Below, one piece after another: positions 12,123 to 24,700 of a stretch of DNA of 64,000 nt; positions within the stretch are counted from its first letter, which is position 1, and the number at the start of each line of letters is the position of its first letter. The position numbers and the translations under genes were made by a program. The notes under the pieces are model-generated. The model was not told where the DNA came from and ran no database searches. It saw nothing but the letters and a program-made list of their open reading frames with translations. This stretch comes from Jacaranda mimosifolia (lineage: Eukaryota; Streptophyta; Magnoliopsida; Lamiales; Bignoniaceae): the NCBI GenBank assembly GCA_018894105.1, contig CM032121.1, positions 33,584,230 through 33,648,229 of the forward strand, read 5' to 3'.

Positions 12123-13850
12123 TTAATGTCAACAAAAAATTCCTTTTAAGTAACATAATTTCGCAATTGATATAATATTGTCTACGAAGGAATCTGGCAA
12201 GAGTAAGGACTAAGGACTACAAGAGCATATTTGCGCCACCACATATATTGAAAATTAATAACTAATTGCCAATAATTACATTTTTTATACACAAGGGCAT
12301 ATTCCCGCTCAAATAAAAGCTGTGGTTCGCATCAAATGTGTGCTCCCATGAAATCTCAGCCGCTCGATGCGGGATCTCACCAGAATCTCTATCGTTACAT
12401 TGTACTTTACTATTTATTTTTACTCAATTTGCAAGAGCAAACATTCTTTTCTATTGGACGCAGATCACAGGCAATTTGCAACTCTAGAATTGTTAAAAGC
12501 AAAAAGGGTTATGTATAAATATGAAATCTATGAATTTTTTAATTTATTTATAATAGTTATGTATATTTATATTATTTATAAAACATGGGACTTTGATAAC
12601 TAAATTGGAATATTTTATAACAAGTTAGCAAAATTAATTTTATTCTTAAATATAATTATAAGATAGTATTTCTTTTCCACCACCCCCTTTTTTTTTTGTC
12701 TCTCTAGTTTTCTTTTTTCTTCAATTATTTCGCTTTATCATTTTTTTTTATTTTATCTTAAAAATTCAAATAAAAGCATTTGCAATAATGAGAAAATTAT
12801 AGTATTATATAAAAATATAAACAACTTTTTCTAATTCTTTTATACAATAAAATTTTTAAGACACCTGTAGAATTGTTAACTCATATAAAAGTCGAGTAAA
12901 ATCAAAATTGAGTATTGTTGACATACAATAGAGAAAAAAAAAATTATTTATATTGTTGAGTAAAATAAATTATGCAAAAAACAAAAGATATATTGTTAAC
13001 ATACAATAGAAAGTGCAAAAATCATAACTAGTTTATTTTATTTATATTAGGTTTTTTTGCCTTAAGATTTTACCTATTTATTATTGGAGGTCATATTTAA
13101 TTTCCCTTCCTAAACTATTTCAATAGGCATCCCCCACTTTTGGTGATAGGTACTTAAACTCTTTGATGATACTCTGTAGACTGTAACTATCAATATTAGA
13201 ATATTCCAAAATACGTAGGACTATAGAACATTAAACGCATTTAACTATTGGCATTATTATCAGTCCGATTAAAATAATATTACAATCTTGATTCAACATT
13301 ATTGAAATTAGTCTACATCAAATGCACAAGTTGGTTAAATTATGCACTTTATAATTTATTATAATCCTAAAAGGTGGATTTTCTATGCGTACAAATAAGA
13401 CTAGCTTCGACGTATAAAACATCTCATAAATTGTGTTTAGATTGAAATTTTTAAGTTTTAGAAAATATCAAAGTATAGATAGTAATTTTCAATTTATATG
13501 TTGACAATTTTAAATTTTATTGGCACTTTAATAAAATTGTGATGACAACTTATATTTCGGACAATAATTATTCATAAATTGTAACAACAAACTCATTTTT
13601 TTAAAAATAGTATTGGTTAAATTAAGTATAGTTAAGAAATAGAGAAATCCTATAGCTACGTCGGAAACGGGTTTCTACAGTGATAGCCCGTCTATATTAA
13701 AAAAAATAAATTTATGATAATTAAAAACTATTAAATTTAAAATTCATAATTCTTAAAGAACTTGATTTGAACATTTAATAAAAAATAAAAGAGTTTATTA
13801 AAAAAAGAAAAAGAAAAAGAAAAAGCCACGAACAAATTAGAGTGGAAAAT
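12123..13850. other. AT-rich intergenic DNA, no gene
   Basis: Nothing coding recognised. Two overlapping short frames at 12336-12603 have no family resemblance. The word TTGACATACAATAGA / TTAACATACAATAGA occurs twice (near 12918 and 12994). Confidence 0.4.
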
Positions 13851-14137
13851 CTAATTCACATTATCTGCATTAATTAAAAAGAAGAAGAAAAAAGGACAGC
13901 GAAAAAGTCTTATTTGCTTGCTAGTTGCTACCTCCACCACCACCTCATTTCTCCGTTTCCCTTTCCCTGTCGACAAACTAACATTCCATTTCATTGCACA
14001 GCCCCAAGTAATAAACCCCTGCTCATAATTTTCCCTCAGAATTCCGGAAGAAAATTTAATTCTATCTTCCTTTATCCTTTCCCCCACTCTTTTCATCTTT
14101 TGATGAGAAACGTGGCATGGGCTGGGGAGAGAATTAA

Positions 14138-14269
14138 ATGGCTATGAGGAACCGTAGACATACAAGAATTGCGTCTATAGAACAAATTCGAGAAGGGGCA
14201 GAGCCTTATGTGTGGATGATATGGATGAATTGCCAGGTGCTCTGGGGACAAGTGCGAGTTTGGCTTTGA
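14138..14269 (+). other. Upstream ORF overlapping the CASP-like start
   Basis: An ATG at 14138 opens a 43-codon frame that ends with TGA at 14267-14269, past the CASP-like ATG at 14221 and in another frame. A smaller one, at 14103-14147, lies just before. If the transcript starts upstream of 14138, as the pyrimidine-rich DNA around 13920-14100 suggests, these would reduce translation of the main frame. The transcription start is not visible. Confidence 0.5.
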
Positions 14270-16238
14270 GATTGGGACAGGCCATTTTTGCTGTTGCTTC
14301 ATTGCTCTTCATGTGTTTGGATGTTGAGTTCTACAGTTACACTGCCTTCTGGTAATTTAGATTTCTTCTTTTTTTCTTGATTCTTGTAGGCCCTTTTGTT
14401 GCTCGTTTTCCAGTCTGTCTTCATTTCTGGTTGATTATTAATACTGATTATCTGTTAATCGAAGATGTAACACGGCCCTTTTCTCTGTTTATCAGTATGA
14501 TTTCTTTTATATGTATTTGAAGCTTGTTTTGCAAACTTTTTGATGGTATGCTTGAGTTCATATGGGTGAAGTTGAGCTGATCACAGGATTTATGTGATAA
14601 GAATAGCCGAAGAGATTTTGATGAAATTTACAAGAAACTTCGTATTCTAATTCTTGGTTTTTGTCGGTGGAATATAAGTAACTAGATGACAGCTATCCTT
14701 TGACATCTTTTGAGAGGCATTATTAAGTACTCAGAATCAGATAGGGATGAAAGGGCAAAGACAGAGGGAAAAAAAAAATTAAATTAAATTAAAAAGAAGA
14801 ATTTTGGGACATAGAGGAGGTCAATGAAATTGTGCACTTAAATTATGGGAGTGCCTTATGACTGTTCTATTTACCGAGGGGAAGGTGGGTTTAAGTTTCT
14901 GTGGTCGCTTTTGTGCAGTTTCCGAAATCGGGTTGAATGAATCAGTTTCCATATGTATGATAACAAGATGCGAGAAGAGAAACATCTTACATTAATCTTT
15001 GTCCCTTATATCTCTTGTCCAGTACATGCCCCAAGTTTTAGTTTCAATGCATATATATACACCTGATCAGAGAGTGATCTGTCTGTTACTCAACTTGATT
15101 GAAAATTATTCTCACTTGTTTTTTGCTCATAAATTAAGCTGCCATCACCATCATTTGACACTTGGAAGAGTCTGTTTTCTGCAAAATGCAGCTACTTCAT
15201 GTGGAAGACTGTACATGGGAATAAATTTGAGTTAAACTCATGGGACACAATAATAACTGAATTTTTTGGTTTATTGGAGACAGTTTTTTGGTGCATTACC
15301 ATGTATGAAACCCCAGCAGAGATGGTATATGAACTTTGTGATCGAGAGACATTCCTAGCTGAGGCCACATTCGAAGTCATCCTGTTGTGAGATTTCTAAG
15401 ACAGACCTCTCATTGGAAGTCATTTGAATTCTACTAATGCAATTGTCAACCTACTCAAGTCTAAAGATTCTGAAATGCAAAACATTCTGGGAAAACTTCA
15501 CAGTCGCTTTAGTTACTTTCGAGACACAGTTGCTAAATTTTATGTGTCTACATCCGTCATCATCATTATGCTCATATATCTTTGTTTTACCTCATAGCAA
15601 CACTTTGAGAGGATCTACTGCAGTGTGCTCCCCAAATTCTGTACTTGCCATTTGCTGCAGTCAGTTCTAGTTAATGCAGAAGCCTGAGTTGTTCATACTG
15701 CCACTGATATTGTTGATTGAATTGTTATTTTCAAACAGTTGTTTCCCATTGTGCTTTTGTTTTTCATACAAGATAATAAATGACTTGTCTGCAAAATTAA
15801 GGTCTACTCTTCATTCTGCTTGCAGCTTCTTGGTAACAATTATGGGCTTGGTAATTCCGTGGAGCTTGACTTTGGCAGTGGTGGATGTGTTCTCAGTTTT
15901 TGTTAAACGACCAGCTCGTCAACATGGGATACTCACAATTATCGTCATAGGAGATTGGGTAGAAATCTTATCAATTTGATATTTATCCTCATATATTTCA
16001 CATCGGTTACACAACAGTAACAATAGATGATATATTTCTTTCATAGGTCCTCTCGCTTTTATCCCTAGCAGCATCTTGTTCAACGGCTGGTGTGACTAGT
16101 CTTTTGCTTGCTTCTGAAGTATTCTGTGGCGGAAAGTTATGCACGAGATACCAACTGTCTGCCGCTATGGCCTTCATGTCATGGTTTCTATCAATGTCCT
16201 CATCCCTATTCAATCTGTGGCTTCTTCCTTCTGTGTAG
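14221..16238 (+). CDS. CASP-like membrane protein, group 5 (three exons, 151 aa)
   Basis: The exons are 14221-14351, 15826-15958 and 16047-16238. Both introns have GT-AG borders; they interrupt codon 44 and follow codon 88. The product is a small four-helix membrane protein of the CASP-like (UPF0497, MARVEL-related) family. Hydrophobic segments lie at about residues 13-33, 41-66, 79-104 and 124-149. The family's conserved Arg in helix 1 (R17, in LALRLGQ) and Asp in helix 3 (D87, in IGDWV) are present, as are TIMGLVIPWSLTLAVVD, SVFVKRP and SSLFNLWLLP. CASP proteins form scaffolds in the plasma membrane that recruit cell-wall machinery; group 5 members are less studied. Upstream in-frame reading meets a stop at 14155, which supports this start. 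Two short upstream frames precede it, one overlapping the start. An AATAAA at 16387-16392 may be the poly(A) signal. The family assignment is sure; the subgroup is an inference from sequence resemblance. Confidence 0.93.
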
Positions 16239-16386
16239 TTCATCTGTGTCCAATTCCAGCCATTTGGAATGTATAGAAACTTAATGGAAATCTCATTAAT
16301 TTTGTTGTCTAGAACTTCTAGTTGTAGTGCTTATCATTGTAGTCTTGTAAGTGTACAGTTATATGGTGTTGCCCCATGATATTTGT

Positions 16387-16392
16387 AATAAA
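16387..16392 (+). terminator. Candidate poly(A) signal of the CASP-like gene
   Basis: AATAAA about 150 bp after the stop codon, preceded by TG/T-rich DNA (GTTGCCCCATGATATTTG). Consistent with a plant 3' end but not proof of one. Confidence 0.4.
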
Positions 16393-16621
16393 GAAAGCAG
16401 GCAAAACTGCTCTCGTTAACCAAATTGGTTTTGAACTGATACTTTTGACAGGGAATCAGCCCATTGTCTGTCTTAATTAAATATTTATACCTTTGGTGTT
16501 TACTGTAGTTCTTATTGCACTTTGATCTTTTATTTTCATATCCATTTTTAACTTAGCAGTACATGTAAAGTGTATTTGATTTCAAATCAATTATTCTATA
16601 AAAAAATATTTAATACACTTG

Positions 16622-17034
16622 GGGCTAGTTTGGTTCGATTTTTAAGTTATCTCATGATTATTTATCGTGTGATAATTTGTGTGATTATTTATCATTACGT
16701 TATAGTTTGATTTGAATGATTATTTTTATGTGAGTTTACATAATTGTTGGTTGTTGTGTTTAATTCAACATTAAAGCATATTGATTACACTTAGTAAATT
16801 ATCTTTTTATCCCTTACTCAAATATAAAATCCATAATTTCAGAAATTAAAGATTAAATAGATAATTTCAACACAAGTAGACCTATGGATAAATAATCCCA
16901 TAGGAGGCGATAGATTAATTTATCATGAAAATTCCACATATAATAAGTAGGGCTTTTAGTATTTGTGCGGGACTGAATGATAAGGTGAGATAAAAATACT
17001 TTATCCTACCTTATCATTCAAACCAAACTAGCCC
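16622..17034. mobile_element. MITE with GGGCTAGTTTGGTT ends, about 413 bp
   Basis: The two ends are perfect inverted repeats of 14 bp, GGGCTAGTTTGGTT. A second, near-perfect foldback lies inside the right end: 16976-16994 pairs with 17000-17018 across a 5-nt loop. There is no coding frame. The ends resemble Tourist/PIF-Harbinger-type MITEs, but the flanking 3 bp (TTG and TTT) are not a clean target duplication, so I leave the superfamily open. It lies just downstream of the CASP-like gene. Confidence 0.7.
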
Positions 17035-17286
17035 TTTGTATATATCCATGGTGTAAAATAAGAGATGAAATATAAATGAAAATAAAAGATTCAAGTTGTT
17101 CTTATTGGAGCTTCGAACGCTTCGAACTTTAATATGTTTTATATGGATAACTTTTGGAAATATTTGTGAATCAATTTTACTCATTCTGGAGTTTGATTGT
17201 ATTTATTAATCCCATTGATATTCTAATGTAGTACCAAGCATGTCGTTTGGTTGAATGTGATTTGACCGGAGAAGTAACCTAAAAAT

Positions 17287-18119
17287 TAAGGGTATCAAAA
17301 TCAAACCCAACCCGATAATCCAATCATGACCCATCTGAAAAATATCATATTTGAATTTAATGTTTTCGGGTTAACAAAAAGAGAGAGAGAGAGAGAGAGA
17401 GTTGGGTTGGTTTCGAGTCAGTCCGCTAAATTTGAAAACAACAAACGGGTGACCAAATAACTCAATAGACACGACTCAACCCAAAAATAATTGGCTAATT
17501 AAAAATAAAATCTAAATTTTAAAAATTTATATCCAATAATCTAAACCAAGAAAAATTTTATATCCAAAATTTCAAAAATCTTAAAATATCCAATATACAT
17601 CAAAAGAAAATTTCTTTGTGGAGTGCAAAGAAGATTCCATATTTGATGGTTGTTATCAAAATTGTCTTTGGACTTTAATTTTTACTATTTAGTATTTAAT
17701 TCTGCATTAATGGTTGTCATCAAAATTATTTATTGAGTAATGATTTATTATTTTTTTGTATTTTGAGTAATTATGGACATAACAAGTTTTAAAGTTATTA
17801 TGTTTCTTTCTTTCTTTCTTATACCTTAATAATTATGTAGAATTATCAAACTTCTATTCAGTTATAATGTTGGAATTTATAAATATGAAAAATAAAATAT
17901 ATAGATTAAGTTGGGTTGAGTCAAGTTTATTAGGTTATTGGATGACCTAATAGAAAATCATGTCAATCTGAACCTGACTCGATTTTTTGTGGGTCAAATT
18001 AGGAATAAGCCTTCTGAGTTTAACATTGAGTTGGGTTGAATATTTTTATATTATACCGCTACCTCAACTCACCTAACCCAACCCGAATCCGTCCAACCCA
18101 CCCCAAATTGACACCCTTA
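17287..18119. mobile_element. Non-autonomous hAT-like element, 833 bp
   Basis: It is flanked by a perfect 8-bp duplication CTAAAAAT at 17279-17286 and 18120-18127. The ends are inverted: TAAGGGTATCAAAAT on the left, TAAGGGTGTCAATTT when the right end is reversed. Subterminal words are AACCCAACCCG on the left and GGTTGGGTTAGG on the reversed right. A (GA)n run at 17381-17401 lies inside. No transposase frame is present. Confidence 0.85.
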
Positions 18120-18127
18120 CTAAAAAT

Positions 18128-19015
18128 TGTCAAAAATATGCTTATAATATAGTCAATGTCCCAAAAAAGAATTTAGGTATTTATTATAATTTGGGGGCGA
18201 ATTTGTCAGCTAAAATAATAAGATGGCCATAAAATATTGTAGAATCTAGCAGGTGGATATGTCCTTATACGGATCATGGATTGACTTAAATTGCACTCAA
18301 CTCCCATAGAAATCTTTATTCTAATGACATAAGTTTAATTATTTTTTTCTCTTCTCCATGGTTGTAACCATTTTTAATCCATCAGAAATAATTCTATATT
18401 TTTATTTGACAAAATTATCTGTAAAATTTAATAAAAGAGCTTAATATTTTAAAACAGAATAAAGAATATGTAAAGTAACGTATAAAAAAACTTATAAAAA
18501 AATAATTTTATTTTGATAACTTTTTACAAAAAAATAATTTGGCCATTCAAAATAATTTCATCTTACCAATATTCATGAGATTGTAATCAAATAAGGAATT
18601 TATTTCTTTCTCATTCTTTGAATATACTAAGCATATAACATTATTCATTTTTCGTCTTGATTCCAATTATATATTATTCCAGTCTTGCAGTTGCATATCG
18701 TACTTTTTTACTATTCAAAATGGGGCCCAACTAGTTATATTAACTCTTTTGGGCCTGGGCCCATTCCCAACTGGTAATGTCAAAATTGTTTGATATTCTG
18801 TGGATCATGGGCCACAACCAATTTTCTAACTCAAATTTTTTATGTGCGTGCATTTTAATTGAATTCTAGGGATATGGTATATGATTATATTTTCACCACA
18901 CATAAATCATAAATCGTATCAAAATCTAGGACCGTATGGGAAATTCTTTAGGGTATTATTGAATTATACCAACTAAAGAAAATATATGTATATATATATA
19001 TTTATGTTTGTGTAT
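18128..19015. other. AT-rich intergenic DNA, no gene
   Basis: Nothing coding or structured recognised, apart from the short G/C island TTTTGGGCCTGGGCCCATT near 18748. Confidence 0.4.
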
Positions 19016-19020
19016 ATAAT

Positions 19021-19998
19021 TGATGAGAGTAAGAATTGTATATAACTGGATTGGGACGGAATCTGGGTGGATCGACCTGCCTGGTCGAGTAAATGAGCTC
19101 CACAGATACCTGGGCTGAGTCCTGCAACCACGAGCAAACGTCAGGCTAGCCGAGGTGCCCTCGGCTTAGGCTCTCCAACGCTTAAGTTAGTATGAGGTTG
19201 AGTATATAACGAACAGCAGAGTGAGGGCTTTGTAGTATGGAATGGCATACCTTTAAAAGGCTGGAATTGGGGTATTTATAGTCCCAAGTAGGAGATCAAA
19301 ATCTCCATGGTACCCTTGCTCTTGCAGGGAGGACCTTTGTCATTGCATGAGGGTTTTTAGGTCTTTTCCTTATTTGAAATCCTCTTTCCAGGTGGCGCCC
19401 CCCACATCCTTTTAGGATATGGTGGAGATCTCACATTTAATGCAGAGGCAAGCCGCTTGTCAGTGTATTTAATGTGGCAAAGTAGTGGTTGAGTGCATTA
19501 AATGCGACAGCGACTGGTGGTGAGAGAAACATTCCTGTCTTGTAGGTCGACCTCTTCTGGTCGAGATATCTCCCCGACCAAATCTCTTTGACCACTCTAG
19601 TCGAATGCATGACCTCTTCTGGTCGAGATGTCCGCGGTCGTGGGTCATCCGCCCACTCTGGTCAAGTGCATGACCTCTCTGGTCAACCTATTCTGGTCAC
19701 TCTGGTCAAATGCATGACCTCTCTGGTTGACCTATTCTGATCAGTATGTCTCCTCAACCGTGGGTCTCTCCACCCACTCTGGTCGAGTGTATGACCTCTC
19801 TGGTTGAATCTCTCTGACCACTCTGGTTGAATGCATGACTTCTCTAGTCGAGACAACTCTCTAGCAGTGGGCTTTTTAACCATAACCTGATCGATTGAAG
19901 AAAGATTGATAGCCTTTATTAGTCAATTAGCTCAATATATTCTTGAGCCTATGATGGTTCTATTGGGCCTGTTGGGCTCGTCTTACTTCCCTATATCA
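19021..19998 (-). repeat. Left LTR (3' LTR of the minus-strand element)
   Basis: 978-bp LTR. On the minus strand it contains a TATAAATA box (plus bases 19273-19280, TATTTATA). The end nearer the interior carries its own degenerate tandem repeat, ACTCTGGTCGAATGCATGAC and variants, from about 19550 to 19860. Confidence 0.92.
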
Positions 19999-20079
19999 TG
20001 AGTCCCCCCACTCCCGAGTCCTAATCGAGCTCGCGATGAGAAGGAGTGGGGAGTAGCTGACTTTCTTCAATGACTGATT

Positions 20080-20750
20080 GAAAACCAACTTGATCGTGCG
20101 ACTACGAGGTTGACTTGATCATTCTTGAATAACGAGGTTGACTTGCCAATTTGATCATGCGACTATGGGGTTGGCTTGTCAATTTGATCGTGCGACTACG
20201 GGGTCAACTAAAGGTGGACTGCCAATTTGATCATGCGACTACGGGGTCGGCTTGTCAATTTGATCGTGCGGCTACGGGGTCGGCTTGTCAATTTGATCGT
20301 GCGGCTACGGGGTCGACTAAAGGTGGACTGCCAATTTGATCATGCGACTACGGGGTCGACTTGTCAATTTGATCATGCGACTACGGGGTCGACCTGATCT
20401 TTCTTTAGGAGAGGGGTCGACTATGGGTCGACTGCCATTTTGATCACCCGACTACGGGGTCGACTTGATCATTCCTTAGCAGCGGGGTCGTCTTAAGGTT
20501 AACTTCCAATTTGATCATGCGACTTCGGGGTCGACTTGATCATTCTTTAACAGTGAGGTCAACTGAATGTCAACTGCCAATTTGATCATGCGACTACAGG
20601 GTCAACTTGATCATGGCTTAGCAGCAGGGTGGATTGAAGGTTGACTGCCAATTTGATCATGCGACTACGGGGTCGACTTGATCATACCTCAGCAGCGGGG
20701 TCAACTGAAGGTGGACTGCCATTTTGATCACGCGACTACGGGCTAGCCTC
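20080..20750. repeat. Internal tandem array of the non-coding LTR element
   Basis: Roughly 73-bp units, each containing CTGCCAATTTGATCATGCGA and CTACGGGGTCGACTTGATCA, with shorter half-units of about 37 bp on the left side. They fill most of the interior between the LTRs. The 62-codon frame at 20151-20339 is simply the translation of these units. Confidence 0.85.
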
Positions 20751-20802
20751 GTGTTTACCCTTTCTCAAGTTACATACTCTATTTCCCACAGACAGCGCCA
20801 AT

Positions 20803-21778
20803 TGATGAGGGTAAGAATCATATATACTGGATTGGGACGGAATCTGGGTGGATCGACCTGCCTGGTCGAGTAAATGAGCTCCACAGATACCTGAGTTGAG
20901 TCCTGCAACCACGAGCAAACGTCAGGCTAGCCGAGGTGCCCTCGGCTTAGGCTCTCCGACGCTCAAGTTAGTATGAGATCGAGTATATAACAAGCAGCAG
21001 AGTGAGGGCTTTGTAGTATGGAATGGCATACCTTTAAAAGGCTAGAATGAGGGTATTTATAGTCCCAAGTAAGAGATCAAAATGTCCATGGTACCCTTGC
21101 TCTTGCAGGGAGGACCTTTGTCATTGCATGAGGGTTTTTAGGTCTTTTCCTTATCTGAAATCCTCTTTCCAGGTGGCCCCCCACATCCTTTTGGGATATA
21201 GTGGAGATCTCGCATTTAATGCAGAGACAAGCCGCCTGTCAGTGTATTTAATGTGGCAGAGTAGTGGTTGAGTGCATTAAATGCGACAGCGACTGGTGGT
21301 GAGAGAAACCTTCCTATCTCGTAGGTCGACCTCTTCTGGTCGAGATATCTCCCCGACCGAATCTCTCTGACCACTCTGGTCGAATGTATGACCTCTTCTG
21401 GTCGAGATGTCCACGGCCGTGGGTCTATCCGCCCACTCTGGTCAAGTGCATGACCTCTCTGGTCAACCTATTCTGGTCACTCTAGTCAAATGCATGACCT
21501 CTCTGGTCGACCTATTCTGATCAGTATGTCTCCTCAACCGTGGGTCTCTCCACCCACTCTGGTCGAGTGTATGACCTCTCTGGTCGAATCTCTCTGACCA
21601 CTCTGGTCGAATGCATGGCCTCTCTGGTCAAGACGACTCTTTAGCAGTGGGCTTTTTGACCATAACCTGATCGATTGAAGGAAGACTGATAGTCTTTATT
21701 GGTCAATTAACTCAATGTATTCTTTGGCCTATGATGATTCTATTGGGCCTGCTGGGCTCGTTTTACTTCCCCATATCA
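20803..21778 (-). repeat. Right LTR (5' LTR of the minus-strand element)
   Basis: 976-bp LTR matching the left copy over its whole length. The TATA box is kept on the minus strand (plus bases 21054-21061), and the CTCTGGTCGA tandem region is at about 21330-21640. Confidence 0.92.
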
Positions 21779-21783
21779 GTAAT

Positions 21784-24700
21784 TATATATATTCAAGAGG
21801 AAATTAATAAAATGTTTAGGTCCAACTCCAAAGCATTCTATTCATATTTGGAGGTGGTGTTGCCGGTCGGTGGCCCTCCTCAAAATGCTCTAATTATCAG
21901 CTATATATGGCCTACGCATTAAATTTAGCAAAGACTGTGTAGTTGAGGGGATACGGTGGTTTAGATACTTTCAACTCCACAATTTCACGATATTGAGATG
22001 CGCCGGCTTTGCTTCTATTTCACACAGTTTTGTCGTTTATTTGTATGTTTTTGAGGTGGTCGATCGAATGGTTATGGCCAATGGAAGGACAAATTTATAG
22101 ATTTCATAATTATTATTGCAGCTGCGGCTTCGTAAATTTTGGTTCACAACCAATCGTGTACGCCTTTAATTTCTGAATTGACAGATCAAATCAGCACACG
22201 TGCATGCATCCAGTGTAGCTGGCCAGTCCTGACCAGTATACATCTTGTCCTCTCCTTGTCCTCTCCTGTTCAACAAAAGAAATACGCAAAATAACCTTGG
22301 AATTTTTTATATATATATTTTGTATTAAAATAAAAATTTTCAACCCCTTATTTGAAATAAAAATGAAGGAAAGGTGCATTCTGCCCTTGCCACAATTAGA
22401 AAGGAATTCCTCCGCATTTTAGGACTTGTACTCTTTCTTTGAGGGTTGAGCTAGATGTGATGTATGTGATCCTTCCATGATATGTAATTTTAATTTGATT
22501 TCCTACTAACCATCTAAAGTTAAAAGACCGGGTCTAACTCAACACTTATAACCCCAAAGGCGTGGTTTTTATTGATTTTTTATTGTATATCTATACTGAC
22601 CTTTCGATCTTACAGACTAATTATGTTCGGAGAATATTAATATCAGTTGAAATTTGTCATTGATCCTAAATTTATGGCAATTTTAAGTTAGATTTCAAAG
22701 TCAATTTCCTCGTAACTTGAAATAATCTAATGAACCATAATTACATTGACTTTGAACCTGTTGAATAACCCGAATCATGATTTTTTATTTTTTTTTCTAT
22801 GCTCATACTATATTGATATTAGGAAAATAAAGAACATGGCCGTCACAACTAAAAATGCAATATAAAGATGCATGGCCATCGTTCGACCTAGTTTATGTAG
22901 TCTTGATTACTAAATTATAGCCTAAGGATCGATGAGTCGAGGAAAAATAATCGGCACAATCTTTATCGCAGGTAAATGTAATTATTTATTAAATAGTAGA
23001 AGGAAAAGACACTTTTAGGGAGAATATTCTAGCTATATAATTCTCAGATCTAATTAAAAACGTGATTTGCTTATGCTTTGCATGTGAAGGAAGCTTCAAG
23101 GATATATGACATGCAAGTACATTGGCCCACCTTAAAATGATGATTGGAAGCAATCACTTTATTTGAATTTAAAGATAATTCATGTCCCCAAGTGTATTTG
23201 GTCTAAGAAGAAGCCGATGCACAATTTTATATGTGTTTTAAAGATAATATATGCGGACAAAAGGGCAGCATCACAGCTAATGATGCCTGAGATTCGGAGA
23301 TAGGCCATGTTATTGGACGAAAACCAAGCTTACGACTTGCTTTAATTATAATTCCAAATTGCTTTCTTGGTAGGTTACATACTTGCATGATATTTAACCA
23401 GTACTCATAGTTGGATTCTGTTCCCATCCTTTTTGCTCGTCTTTCTTCTTTTATTTGGTTTTGGTAGGCTTAACCCTACCATTAAAATTATTAAAGAGAC
23501 AAGTGTCCTTTTAAAACAAAATTATAGAACAAAAGAGTTAAAAAAACAAAAAAAAATTAGTATCTTTCGATACAAATTCAACCAACTTTCAAACTCAATC
23601 TCATATTAATAGTTCAATGTGTAAATGTTATCACCTTTCTCACTTAGTCGATCAAACCAATGCAAAATGACTCTAATCATTCCCGTTCCTATCGACCTCT
23701 TCGATCATTTGTGGAATTCAAATTTATTTTTCTTAAATACAAACATTGATCTAACCTCAAATATTCCTGAATTTGTTTGGACACGAAATCAGGATTTCTT
23801 TCAAACTCATTGTTATTTACAAAGTAGGGCCAACAAAAAGACCAACAAAATTCAAATTCATAGGTATTTAATAATATTTAGTACCAAGTTTACTGCATGA
23901 ATTTTTAATTTGTATGCGTGGTGTGTGGCGAGTAAATGGGAAAACCCAATCGAACCCTCAGGGCGCAACAGGACAGGTCATGCGGGTATGTAGTTGTCGG
24001 GTTGTTGGGAATTCGGGTTCTAAAGACCCACCAGTTGCTTGTCTCCAAGTCCAACACCATCATCAGGCCATTTTTGCCAATTAAAAAAGCCACCCGTTTT
24101 CTACGTGTCTTTCTGCATGCTTTGCCGCGCAGCTTATAAGGCTCGCCGACTTGCCACGTTTCTTAATACTCTCATACAACTGCCCTTCGTATTCAATGGA
24201 ACTACGACACTGCCAGCTTTATGAGTTTATAAATTGATATAATTAAGTTAATTAATTTGTAATTATAAGTTACTCTTATGTGTATATATATGTAATTACA
24301 CATATATAGATTAACTACGAAATTTTATTTTGAACTAATTAAACCTCAATACAAAAATGTTAAAATGTTAAATAAGAAAATACAACTCAAAATTGTGATA
24401 CAACAATTAAGATTACTGAACATGCCTTGTATATATTTCATTAAGAAAATCACAAAAAATTACTAAAAACTCTTTAAAATATATCTTTTTAAACAAATTC
24501 ATTAAAGTATTTCCCAATCCAAATTCCAAAATATCTATTCCATCATTTTTTCCATCTAAACAAATCAACAACTATTTTTTTTCTTTTTTAACTAAAATGC
24601 CCTTAACTTATTAAATTTAGAAATTATATGAGTCAGCTTTCTCAGTAGAAAATTTTTCTTGAGATTGTTCAAATTGATATATCAATGATGATTCTAACTT

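Larger units (their letters stand above)
19021..21778 (-). mobile_element. Non-coding LTR retrotransposon, 2.76 kb, minus orientation
   Basis: Two direct repeats of 978 and 976 bp (19021-19998 and 20803-21778) both start TGATGAG and end ATATCA, the TG...CA form of LTRs. The flanks are ATAAT (19016-19020) and GTAAT (21779-21783), a probable 5-bp target duplication with one change. On the minus strand the 5' LTR (right copy) is followed by TTGGCGCTGTCTGTGGGAA, a primer-binding-site-like motif, and the 3' LTR (left copy) is preceded by a purine tract containing GGGAGTGGGGGGACTC. This fixes the orientation. The internal part is only about 800 bp, has no gag or pol, and is mostly tandem repeat. 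It must be moved by proteins of another element. LTRs differ by several per cent by eye, mostly transitions. Confidence 0.92.

Noticed and set aside
20151..20339. 62-codon frame of repeated QFDRAATGSAC-like text
   Set aside because: Plain translation of the tandem repeats inside the non-coding LTR element.
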